From Silicimonas algicola (lineage in GTDB: Bacteria; Pseudomonadota; Alphaproteobacteria; Rhodobacterales; Rhodobacteraceae), in contig NZ_QGGV01000004.1 in the NCBI RefSeq assembly GCF_003148765.1, forward strand, positions 186,001 to 250,000: 64,000 bases of DNA. The letters run 5' to 3'. Positions 47,263-53,944 of the stretch are shown here, one piece after another. The position numbers were made by a program, and so were the translations under genes. The notes under the pieces are model-generated. The model ran no database searches. It had not been told where the DNA came from and was given only the letters and a program-made list of their open reading frames with translations. Position 1 is the first letter of the stretch; every line of letters starts with the position of its first letter.

Positions 47263-47469
47263 TCATCCTCGCGCCACGACAAGTTTCGGTTCGCCCGGAA
47301 AGCTCCTGATATCGAACCCCTTGAAGCCGGTGCCGTCGCCGTTGAGCCTGTTCCCGCCGCCTGTCATCGCCCCGATCAGGAATAACAAACGAGGGCCCAC
47401 GCGTACAAAATCTCCAGGTCGCGCGTCTGATACACGGGTTTCTTCTCGATTGGACATACCGCGTGCCAT
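47263..47469 (-). CDS. Small hypothetical protein overlapping the previous gene
   Basis: A 68-codon frame (MARGMSNREETRVSDARPGDFVRV...) whose first 94 bp overlap the end of the 47376 gene in another frame. The part beyond the overlap has strongly GC-biased third positions, supporting coding. It is Gly-rich (GAMTGGGNRLNGDGTGFKGFDIRS) with no known domain. Alternatively a frameshift joins it to the upstream gene. Confidence 0.33.
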   Translation of the reverse strand: MARGMSNREETRVSDARPGDFVRVGPRLLFLIGAMTGGGNRLNGDGTGFKGFDIRSFPGEPKLVVARG

Positions 47470-48158
47470 ACCCCGTTACGATGTCTCAAGCGCACGCCGT
47501 GCCTTTGAAGATGGTGACGGCAACGCATCTCGACACTCGCTGTCTCCCGCGCGTCCTGAAGCACCGCCGAGACGGAACGTTTGTATTTGATCCTCCCCAG
47601 TTCATCTGGAGACGCTCCACCGCTACTCACCTCACGCAAGGCGTAGCGAAACCCGCTTCTCGTGTTGCCGCCTGCGCTTCGGTACACGGTGACATAAGTC
47701 CGATCAGCCAAACGGGCCAAGGCTCGCGAGATACTGGCGTATCGAGATGGCGTCCGCTCATCGCAGAACGCGTCGAGAATGTCCCCGGTTCGCGCCAGAT
47801 GTCCGTAAAAGGCGCAGCCTTCTTCGTCCACTTCAGGTTGCCGTGGATACCCTGACAGAACCTCAAGAATGGCTTTCTGCTGCGGACTTAGTCCGCGCCT
47901 CAATTGGGGAACACGAAGAGCCATGGACAGGGGACGCCCTTTCGAAAGTGCCCTCGGCTTCGCAGCCTCACTTCCTCCACTTGATGGCCCCCGTCTCTGC
48001 GGTGGGGCAACCTCTGCAGGGTCAATAGCAACTCCGAGCCGCCCTGAAGAAGCAACTTTGCAACAGAGGTCCGGTCGAAAGGAAGTGGCCGGACGCTCCC
48101 CTAGAGCAGTCCGACCAGACCGTTTCGCATAGTAGTCTCGTGCGTCGAGCAGGGTCAA
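47376..48158 (-). CDS. Hypothetical protein with winged-helix-like middle
   Basis: A 260-codon frame from TTG 48158 (GGGAAG upstream); an internal ATG at 47924 is an alternative. The first 80 residues are basic and disordered-looking. The middle (LSPQQKAILEVLSG...TPSRYASISRALARLADRTYVTVYRS...RSGFRYAL) looks like a winged-helix DNA-binding unit as found in phage or plasmid replication and regulatory proteins. Not otherwise recognised. Last or next-to-last gene of the leftward unknown operon. Confidence 0.55.
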   Translation of the reverse strand: MTLLDARDYYAKRSGRTALGERPATSFRPDLCCKVASSGRLGVAIDPAEVAPPQRRGPSSGGSEAAKPRALSKGRPLSMALRVPQLRRGLSPQQKAILEVLSGYPRQPEVDEEGCAFYGHLARTGDILDAFCDERTPSRYASISRALARLADRTYVTVYRSAGGNTRSGFRYALREVSSGGASPDELGRIKYKRSVSAVLQDARETASVEMRCRHHLQRHGVRLRHRNGVWHAVCPIEKKPVYQTRDLEILYAWALVCYS

Positions 48159-48173
48159 TTTCTTCCCGATGGG

Positions 48174-48440
48174 TCAGTGGGCTTCGGTCGCGCTTGCCTT
48201 GAGTTGCAGATCCTCGATTTCGGGCCCGAGGTCGCCGAGAAGGTGCAGGGCGACTTCCAGGGTGCTGTCGATGCCCCGGGCGGACATCGGAGCGCCGGTG
48301 GTGTCGTTCTGGAACGCGCAGAGGGCGGTGCGCAGCAGGGCCTCCACCTCATAGAGATGGTCCCTGACGCTACCGGCATCTTTGCTGCCGAGAGGGATGA
48401 AGGAAGGGTTGCGGAAGGTGCGGTCACTCAAGTTGGTCAT
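48174..48440 (-). CDS. Hypothetical protein
   Basis: An 88-residue acidic, mostly helical protein (MTNLSDRTFRNPSFIPLGSK; then VRDHLYEVEALLRTALCAFQ and STLEVALHLLGDLGPEIEDLQL). The helices could form a bundle or coiled coil. No family recognised. It lies 28 bp after the 48469 gene and 15 bp before the 47376 gene, so it belongs to the same leftward operon. Confidence 0.65.
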   Translation of the reverse strand: MTNLSDRTFRNPSFIPLGSKDAGSVRDHLYEVEALLRTALCAFQNDTTGAPMSARGIDSTLEVALHLLGDLGPEIEDLQLKASATEAH

Positions 48441-48468
48441 TCTGGGTACTCCATGCTTGTTGAGTGCG

Positions 48469-48873
48469 TTAGACCTGCCCAAGAGACTTGGACGCCACGT
48501 CCGACATCTTTCGGAGTTCGGCGGCGGTCTGCCGCGCGGAGGACGCCAGGTGCTCGGAAGCCCACCGCAGCGCGTCATGAGTGCGGCTGCCCTTGTCGGC
48601 ATCGTAGGCTGCCGTGGCGAGGGTCATCAGTTCCGAGAGATGAAGCAGGGTCTCGAAGCCTGCAGGATACTCGTCGTAGTCGGGGTGCAGCGTGTCCTTG
48701 ATGGCTTTCAGGGCGTCCGTGGGTTCAGTGGGCAGGCTCGCCCACCATGCCTCGTTTCTGGCTCTCAGTTCCTTCACCTTCTCAGCGTGACCCGCGAAGA
48801 CGGCAGGGGCTGCCAAGGCGTCTCCCTTGACGCTGCGGTTCTCCCAATCGGTGACGGGGCTGGGGGTGTTCAT
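48469..48873 (-). CDS. Hypothetical protein
   Basis: A 134-residue acidic helical protein (start MNTPSPVTDWENRSVKGDAL; GGAGAGA Shine-Dalgarno directly upstream of ATG 48873). A longer in-frame extension to 49632 overlaps the next gene and was rejected. The C-terminal half (LLHLSELMTLATAAYDADKGSRTHDALRWASEHLASSARQ) is a run of helices. No domain recognised. Neighbouring 48174 product is similar in size and style. Confidence 0.68.
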   Translation of the reverse strand: MNTPSPVTDWENRSVKGDALAAPAVFAGHAEKVKELRARNEAWWASLPTEPTDALKAIKDTLHPDYDEYPAGFETLLHLSELMTLATAAYDADKGSRTHDALRWASEHLASSARQTAAELRKMSDVASKSLGQV

Positions 48874-48923
48874 CTTGTCTCTCCTCTCAGAATGAGGCTG
48901 CAAGAGCAGCGCTCGGTTTTGGG

Positions 48924-49532
48924 TCAGGCGTAGGTGTGGACGGTCCCGCCGGTCGCGATGCGCGTGACCGTGGCGAGGTTCACAGAGCGGATGGCGCGCT
49001 TCTCGGCATCCCAGACCGGGAACAGGTGGGGATGACGCTCCTTGCGCGTCTGAGCGGCCCTGCGACCGGTTTCCGTGGCCTCCTCTCCCTTGACGTGAAG
49101 GGGCAGCGAGGCGGGCTGTACGAGCATGGAGCGCTCGGTGCCGTCCTTCTTGGTGAAGGTGACGTTGCAGAAGCGGCCAGCGGCGGCCGTGATGAGGTCG
49201 CGCTTGGCTTCCATAGCCTCGACGGCCTCGCGCTCCTGAGCGGAGTGCAGTGCCTCCCTGAGGGCATCCATGCGCTGATGGTCGGCGGCAGTCAGGCGGT
49301 CGCAGTTCTCGAAGTTGCGAAGCTCGGACCGGATTTCCTCGGACGGGCGATGCGCCTCGGCCATGATGCGGGCACGGTAGGCAACCCTGGCTTTGATGGT
49401 GGACCAAGCGCGACGGAGAGCATCGGCCAGAACTGACCGGAGACCTTCCCAACGAACCTGGTAGGTGCTGCCCCGCACAATCTTCCAAGCCAGTTGCATT
49501 AAGTCGCTGCGGTCTTGGGTGGTGATGGTCAT
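48924..49532 (-). CDS. Hypothetical phage-type protein with SH3-like C-terminus
   Basis: A 202-residue protein, first gene of the leftward operon and divergent from the Xre gene. The N-terminal two thirds are helical and charged (about 1-115). The end (FCNVTFTKKDGTERSML...HPHLFPVWDAEKRAIRSVNLATVTRIATGG) resembles small SH3-like beta barrels seen in phage and plasmid proteins, where a KKDGT-R turn is followed by a RSINL-type strand. Function unknown. The 93-bp gap to the Xre gene should contain both promoters. Confidence 0.65.
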   Translation of the reverse strand: MTITTQDRSDLMQLAWKIVRGSTYQVRWEGLRSVLADALRRAWSTIKARVAYRARIMAEAHRPSEEIRSELRNFENCDRLTAADHQRMDALREALHSAQEREAVEAMEAKRDLITAAAGRFCNVTFTKKDGTERSMLVQPASLPLHVKGEEATETGRRAAQTRKERHPHLFPVWDAEKRAIRSVNLATVTRIATGGTVHTYA

Positions 49533-49625
49533 TGCATTGGCTCCCCTGTGCTGTTAGCATCAATATGGGTCCAACAGCATATGCTGTCAACCCTATAAAA
49601 ATGCTGATAGCACAAAAGGCGAAGC

Positions 49626-49859
49626 ATGACACCTGAGCAGTTCAAGATGGCCAAGGCGGCGTTGGGTCTTAGCAATCCGGATGTGGCCGAGGGCACGGGC
49701 CTGCACCGCAACACGCTGAATAAAATCGATCAGGGACTAAGCAAAGCATCGACAGCCCAACATGTCCGCCTCTACCTCGAAGCGAAGGGCGTCCAGTTTC
49801 TTGAAGGCGGCCAAGTTGCTGTAGGCCCCGGCGTTGCGCTGAAAGGTGCTGAGGAATGA
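49626..49859 (+). CDS. Xre-family helix-turn-helix regulator
   Basis: A 77-residue protein consisting of one HTH: MTPEQFKMAKAALGLSNPDVAEGTGLHRNTLNKIDQGLSKAS (about 1-42) followed by a short strand tail. It is divergent from the 48924 operon and likely represses across the 93-bp shared promoter region. It overlaps the downstream secreted nuclease gene by ATGA (49856-49859), so both are translated together. Confidence 0.85.
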   Translation: MTPEQFKMAKAALGLSNPDVAEGTGLHRNTLNKIDQGLSKASTAQHVRLYLEAKGVQFLEGGQVAVGPGVALKGAEE

Positions 49860-50251
49860 AATCCTTCTTGCTGGCAGCTACTCTCTTCCTTCTGGCCAAT
49901 TCGGCCCACGCAATCGGCCTGTGTGGCTCAGGTCCGAGCGTAACCTGCGTGGTGGATGGAGATACCTTCTGGCTCAATGGCGAGAAAATACGCGTTCAGG
50001 GCTACGACACCCCCGAGACCACGACCAACATTTGCGGAGGACAGCGGGAGGTCGAGCTCGGCCGAACGGCGGCGGATCGGCTCATGCAATTGCTTAATCA
50101 GGGCAACGTCTCGATGCGCAGAACGGGCAAAGACCGCTATGGGCGCACCCTGGCTATCGTTCACGTCGATGGCCGGGATGTAGGTGCCATTCTCATGGCT
50201 GAAGGTCTGGCGAGGCGCTGGCCGGACGGACGGGAGTTCTGGTGCAACTAG
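49856..50251 (+). CDS. Secreted thermonuclease-like protein (SNase family)
   Basis: A 131-residue protein with a signal peptide (MKSFLLAATLFLLANSAHA) and an SNase domain with the full active-site set: DGDT (Asp19/21 equivalents), Arg in KIRVQGYD (Arg35), DTPE (Asp40, Glu43) and Arg in DRYGRTLA (Arg87). It should be a calcium-dependent nuclease in the periplasm or outside the cell. Cysteines (GLCGSG, VTCVV, ICGG, FWC) could form disulfides. A paralogue with a broken active site is at 45625. Confidence 0.87.
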   Translation: MKSFLLAATLFLLANSAHAIGLCGSGPSVTCVVDGDTFWLNGEKIRVQGYDTPETTTNICGGQREVELGRTAADRLMQLLNQGNVSMRRTGKDRYGRTLAIVHVDGRDVGAILMAEGLARRWPDGREFWCN

Positions 50252-50281
50252 ACTCGCGAATGCCCAATCGAGTGCAAGCCA

Positions 50282-50662
50282 CTAATCAGGCGCTGGGCTG
50301 CACATCTGCAGGCGGTTTCCGAAAGGGTCATAGAAGTTGGCGAAGGTCACATATCCGGGAAACACTTTAGGGTCGTCGCACTCGACATTTCGGCTGCGCA
50401 GTGCCTGAACGGCATCGTGGCAATCTTCGACGTCGAAAACCACTGTAACGCCTGTTATGGGCCGCCACCCAGGCTCAGCCGCCGTGACCGATATGTTGCC
50501 CTGCCCGCTCGCGAGGCCGAACTCAATCCAGCCTGCGTCCGGTAGGTCGTACAGCGGCTCGCCTAGTCCAAGGACCTCGGAATAGAACTCCCTGGCCGCG
50601 TCAAGATCAGGCACCGATATCGACACGACGTTGATACCCTTTAACAGTCGGGTTCTCGGCAT
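50282..50662 (-). CDS. VOC/glyoxalase superfamily protein
   Basis: A 126-residue vicinal-oxygen-chelate protein: two beta-alpha-beta-beta-beta units, first NVVSISVPDLDAAREFYSEVLGLGEP, second GVTVVFDVEDCHDAVQALRSRNVE, ending FYDPFGNRLQM. A GGGAGC ribosome-binding site precedes ATG 50662. Members include glyoxalases, dioxygenases and drug-sequestering proteins; which one this is cannot be told. Stands alone, pointing toward the end of the nuclease gene. Confidence 0.87.
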   Translation of the reverse strand: MPRTRLLKGINVVSISVPDLDAAREFYSEVLGLGEPLYDLPDAGWIEFGLASGQGNISVTAAEPGWRPITGVTVVFDVEDCHDAVQALRSRNVECDDPKVFPGYVTFANFYDPFGNRLQMCSPAPD

Positions 50663-50820
50663 GGTTTGCTCCCTCGGCAGAGACCATGCCTCTTAGGATA
50701 GGCGCTGCAGTGTATTGGTCCAGTCTTTGGCCATTTGCGCTGTAGAACGATCCTGTGAAAGGTGGTGCCCCGCCGCCTCCCGGGGTATTCAGGCTTCAGC
50801 AAGGCAGAAGGAACGAGACC

Positions 50821-50991
50821 TTGAAGGACCCATTTCACTCGCCCCTCGACTACCCGGAAGCGCCCAGGCAAGAGAACAAGGCAGAAGCGGACGACCCGCC
50901 ATTTCGGGAGCCGGGTACAAATCGCTTCTCCGCTGTCCTGGTGGTCATCACCATCGGCTTTGCCGTTGCCTACATCGTGGGTGACCTCTGA
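50821..50991 (+). CDS. Small single-pass membrane protein
   Basis: A 56-residue frame with a charged Pro-rich N-terminus and one C-terminal membrane helix (FSAVLVVITIGFAVAYIVGDL). A TTG start at 50821 is preceded by GAAGGA; an in-frame GTG at 50755 lacks a ribosome-binding site. Tail-anchored type topology. No family recognised. Confidence 0.42.
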   Translation: MKDPFHSPLDYPEAPRQENKAEADDPPFREPGTNRFSAVLVVITIGFAVAYIVGDL

Positions 50992-51363
50992 ACCACGAGC
51001 GCGGATTCTTGCTTCTTACCAGAACGTTTTTCGGCTCGTTTCCGCCCGCCAATTTGTATCCCTGACCGAGCAGTCTAATTCGAAAGTCAAGACATCCCTG
51101 TCTGGCCGGGCGGCTCGAGTTTCACGGTACAACCGGTATGGTTTTCGAGTCGCCCGGACGAACCTCCCTCCATGATGGATTTAAGAAGCGATTGAGTGGC
51201 TTCCCGCCTACCTGGGGGACAGTTTCGTAGACGGCACTAAGTGCGCTGTGAGGGCCTTGACCCCCCTCATCGCCGGACGGCACCGCGCGCGTTAGCTCCG
51301 TCGTGAATGTCATCCGGCACCCCCTCCACGAAAAACCCTCGGCTTCGGTTCGGTGCTCTGCGT
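50992..51363. other. Non-coding or degenerate stretch
   Basis: 372 bp with only short open frames lacking ribosome-binding sites. No transposase remnant, inverted repeat pair or RNA gene was seen in it. Confidence 0.5.
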
Positions 51364-51567
51364 TCACTTTCTCGGAGGATTGATTGCCCCGTCCACAGTC
51401 TCTTCTGGCAGTTCGAGTATCCTCCCCGCCTCTCTCAACAAGCCCATCCCTTCGAACGTCGACCCGAGCTCTTCGCGGTCACGCCAGATGCCCAGCGCCC
51501 ACTCACGGCGACCCTCTGCGGGGATGTGGTCTCTAATAGAGCCTTTGCGTCCTCTGCGGTCGGGCAT
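51364..51567 (-). CDS. Small hypothetical protein
   Basis: A 67-codon frame (MPDRRGRKGSIRDHIPAEGR...), charged, soluble, helical near the end (GMGLLREAGRILELPEETVDG). AGCAGG lies just upstream of ATG 51567. No family recognised. Divergent from the next small frame by 42 bp. Confidence 0.35.
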   Translation of the reverse strand: MPDRRGRKGSIRDHIPAEGRREWALGIWRDREELGSTFEGMGLLREAGRILELPEETVDGAINPPRK

Positions 51568-51609
51568 GAGCCTGCTTTCTCGGTTTGACAGCCAAGCACT
51601 GCGCTCGGC

Positions 51610-51801
51610 ATGAGTTGGTGCATGAAGTTCGAACAGGCACCCAGCCTCGCCGGAGATACGACCTGGCTGCAGGCAACGGTGCTTGTTCTTCTTCTGTTCT
51701 TGATGGTCTGGCCACTCCTTCGACGCAAGAGAAGAAATGCCCGAGCGCCGAGCCGATGGAAGCTGGACCGTTCCAGACCTTGGTCAGGCTTTTCGCGTTA
51801 G
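51610..51801 (+). CDS. Small membrane protein candidate
   Basis: A 63-codon frame with one membrane helix (TTWLQATVLVLLLFLMVWPLL) and a strongly basic tail (RRKRRNARAPSRWK). No good ribosome-binding site; Met5 (51622) is an alternative start. From 51802 to 52016 nothing further is seen. Confidence 0.28.
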   Translation: MSWCMKFEQAPSLAGDTTWLQATVLVLLLFLMVWPLLRRKRRNARAPSRWKLDRSRPWSGFSR

Positions 51802-52016
51802 CGTTGCAAGAGCTGCGGTGTGGAGGCTTACAGTGCCGACCGAAGGGCGCCGAAGGAGTGAAAGCGAGGATTAAGCGCCAAGGCTCTTTAGAGAGCCGCG
51901 CGACTGTCAGGGAACATTCCTTCGTCCTGTCCGGCTCGAAAGCCCATATCAGGCAGGACCACTTTTCAAGGGGCAGGCCACCCATAGCGCGAATGGCAAG
52001 AGATTCGACGCACACG

Positions 52017-52044
52017 AAAAAGCGGCCGCCTAGATGACGGCCGC
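52017..52044 (-). terminator. Rho-independent terminator of the TbpB-like gene
   Basis: On the minus strand GCGGCCG / CGGCCGC (7 bp, 9-nt loop) followed by five Ts, 14 bp after the stop codon at 52058. Confidence 0.8.
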
Positions 52045-52057
52045 CTGAGAAAACATA

Positions 52058-52936
52058 CTAGTTCGCGCCGAACGATCCGACGTGAATAATTCCGTTTCCG
52101 CTTGAGGTGAACGTGCCCCCGACCTCCTCTGCGTTCGGTCCGTAGAATTGCCCCTCTGCGGTTCCAGTTGTGAGAGCGCTGATCATGCTCGCATCAAAGG
52201 TGCTTTCAGAGATGGTTCCAGTTCCGCTGTAGTCCAATTCGCCGGCAGGACCGGCATCGAGTAGTGTATCAATATCGACAAGCCGGGTATTCGATGTGCT
52301 AACTGTGACTCCAGAAGCTGCGAAGTCCGCGACAATCTGGGCATCTGCAGTAGTCCCAAAATAACCTGTGCCGTCAGTTACCAAACCTGCTGAATAGCCG
52401 ATGTAGGTAGCGGGAATGCTACTCGTAGGAAGGTCGGCTGCGGCAGTTGAAAGACCAAACGACCCGGTGCCAACTGTGCCGGCGCCAGTATTGTAGCCAA
52501 TCACCCAAACCCCAAAGTTTTGATATTGGTAGCCTAGGTCCAGTTCATCGGCTGCGACAAGGGTGTCCTCCCCGTCAGCAGTCTGTCCAGCAATTACTAT
52601 TCCAAAGTCTTGGTATACGGCTCCGTCCGCTTCATTAACGTCAATAGGCGCGCCGGTATTACCGATTACAACCCGCGTTGCTTCTCCATTCTTGAAGGTA
52701 ATATCCAAGTACGCATTGTCATCCGAAACAATGGGGCCAACATCCACATTGTCCGTAATCAAGTCGTAGGAGTAAGCTGCTGATTTAGCAGCACCCTGAA
52801 GGCGGACGGTACCGTTCTCGGGCACGTTATCCCAAGACGTGAAGGGTATAGTTCCGCCCGGGCTGCCCACGCCCGAGCCTCCTCCGCAAGCTGCTGTAAG
52901 CAAACCACAGCACACCAGCAATAAATAATTCCTCAT
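52058..52936 (-). CDS. Surface lipoprotein with TbpB-like beta-barrel
   Basis: A 292-residue lipoprotein with strong GGAGG before ATG 52936, lipobox LLTAAC (Cys17) and a Gly-rich linker. The C-terminal part GQFYGPNAEEVGGTFTSS is the hallmark of the transferrin-binding-protein-B beta-barrel (TbpB_B_D). The mature chain is Asp/Gly/Thr-rich with low Lys/Arg, typical of exported barrels. Related proteins reach the cell surface via Slam translocons and bind metal- or heme-carrying ligands; no Slam gene is in the window. The gene is visibly more AT-rich than its neighbours, pointing to transfer. Confidence 0.82.
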   Translation of the reverse strand: MRNYLLLVCCGLLTAACGGGSGVGSPGGTIPFTSWDNVPENGTVRLQGAAKSAAYSYDLITDNVDVGPIVSDDNAYLDITFKNGEATRVVIGNTGAPIDVNEADGAVYQDFGIVIAGQTADGEDTLVAADELDLGYQYQNFGVWVIGYNTGAGTVGTGSFGLSTAAADLPTSSIPATYIGYSAGLVTDGTGYFGTTADAQIVADFAASGVTVSTSNTRLVDIDTLLDAGPAGELDYSGTGTISESTFDASMISALTTGTAEGQFYGPNAEEVGGTFTSSGNGIIHVGSFGAN

Positions 52937-53038
52937 AAGTCCTCCGTTTTTTCCCTATGTATTCAGAATGACTCCACAGTCTTCGAATGTGCCGAATCTG
53001 TCAACCAATGGCTGGGCGAGCCTGCAATTCGACAGCAT

Positions 53039-53296
53039 CTAGGCAATAATGCTGGAAGGGCGGGGTATAGTGCCGTCGGCGACAGCACTGACGCGAATTC
53101 TGAACTGGTCTTCGCTCTCATCGTCGGCTCGCCCCATGAAAACACCCCTGGCGGGTCCGGTCACGATGGTTGCACGTGTGGAGGTGGGCCCGTCGCTTCC
53201 GTCCTCATTCTCGTAGATGGTGGTAAAGAACACGATCAACGGTTCGGTGCCTCCTGAGGCCCGCTCCATCGCGTTGAGGCGGGTCTTGATAGTCAT
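53039..53296 (-). CDS. Hypothetical protein
   Basis: An 85-residue protein (MTIKTRLNAMERASGG then EPLIVFFTTIYENEDGSD) with a short N-terminal helix and a beta-rich remainder. No family recognised. It overlaps the DUF5681 gene by ATGA, so the two are translationally coupled. The 102 bp between it and the TbpB-like gene are non-coding. Confidence 0.68.
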   Translation of the reverse strand: MTIKTRLNAMERASGGTEPLIVFFTTIYENEDGSDGPTSTRATIVTGPARGVFMGRADDESEDQFRIRVSAVADGTIPRPSSIIA

Positions 53297-53730
53297 TTCA
53301 TCATGCTTCCTTCTAGTGCGCTCATCCGCGCTTCCAGTTCCGTGGTTTCCAAGGTGCGACGGTAGGTCTCGACCAGTGCCATGACATGCGCGCCCTCTGC
53401 CGGGGTGAGGTCGCCATCAGCCACCGATGCCAGCACCGCCGCAGCCGCCTTGGCCGCGTCCTGTGCCGTGGTCATCGCTGGAAGGGCGAAAGCTACGAGT
53501 GCATGACGCCGGGGAGGCGTAATTCGTTCGAGGCAGAGTCGCAACGCGGTGGCGTCGCCTTCCAGTGCTAGGTCGACCGCCTTTTGTGTCAACGCTTCGG
53601 CCTGACCATCCAGAAGAGCTTCCACTGCGAGCGTCGTCTTGTGCCTCGATCCCTTTGGGCGTCCCGAGTTGCCGCGCGAGAACGTCCCGTCCGGGTTTCG
53701 TCCCGTAGATTGTCCGTTCTTACGGGTCAT
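53293..53730 (-). CDS. DUF5681 domain protein
   Basis: A 145-residue protein beginning with the DUF5681 signature RNPDGTFSRGNSGRPKGSRHKTTL, then helical sequence (VEALLDGQAEALTQKAVDLALEGD; ALRLCLERITPPRR). DUF5681 proteins are often found beside phage genes, and the GRPKGS-type basic N-terminus resembles small terminase subunits and other DNA-binding phage proteins. The cluster of GGAACA sites lies just upstream of its start. Confidence 0.82.
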   Translation of the reverse strand: MTRKNGQSTGRNPDGTFSRGNSGRPKGSRHKTTLAVEALLDGQAEALTQKAVDLALEGDATALRLCLERITPPRRHALVAFALPAMTTAQDAAKAAAAVLASVADGDLTPAEGAHVMALVETYRRTLETTELEARMSALEGSMMK

Positions 53731-53830
53731 TGCCCTGCCTCGTGAAGATAGGAGACTAGACAGCCGTCAGTCTGCCAAGAGCGCGCCGCAGGGTTCGCAG
53801 GAGTCGTGAGGGAGTGCTTCAGGAGGGGGC

Positions 53831-53944
53831 GGAACACCGGAACACCCCTATAGGGGTGTGTTCCGTTTGTTCCACCCTCACCACCCGGCGTGCACCGGGA
53901 ATGGAACATGGAGAATGTTCCGCCGATGTTACGCATGTTCCACC
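53831..53944. repeat. Cluster of seven GGAACA/TGTTCC half-sites
   Basis: GGAACA occurs at 53831, 53839 and 53903 and its complement TGTTCC at 53859, 53868, 53916 and 53936. The first two are a tandem GGAACACC. GGAACAT/ATGTTCC at 53903-53921 is a 7-bp inverted pair, and ACACCCCTATAGGGGTGT (53842-53859) is a perfect 18-bp palindrome. The cluster spans the gap between the ATPase and DUF5681 genes and the last ATPase codons. It looks like an operator or replication-origin iteron array. Confidence 0.7.

Noticed and set aside
48469-49632. 387-codon reading of the 48469 frame
   Set aside because: The upstream two thirds lie out of frame over the 48924 gene and look non-coding; a strong ribosome-binding site supports the ATG at 48873.
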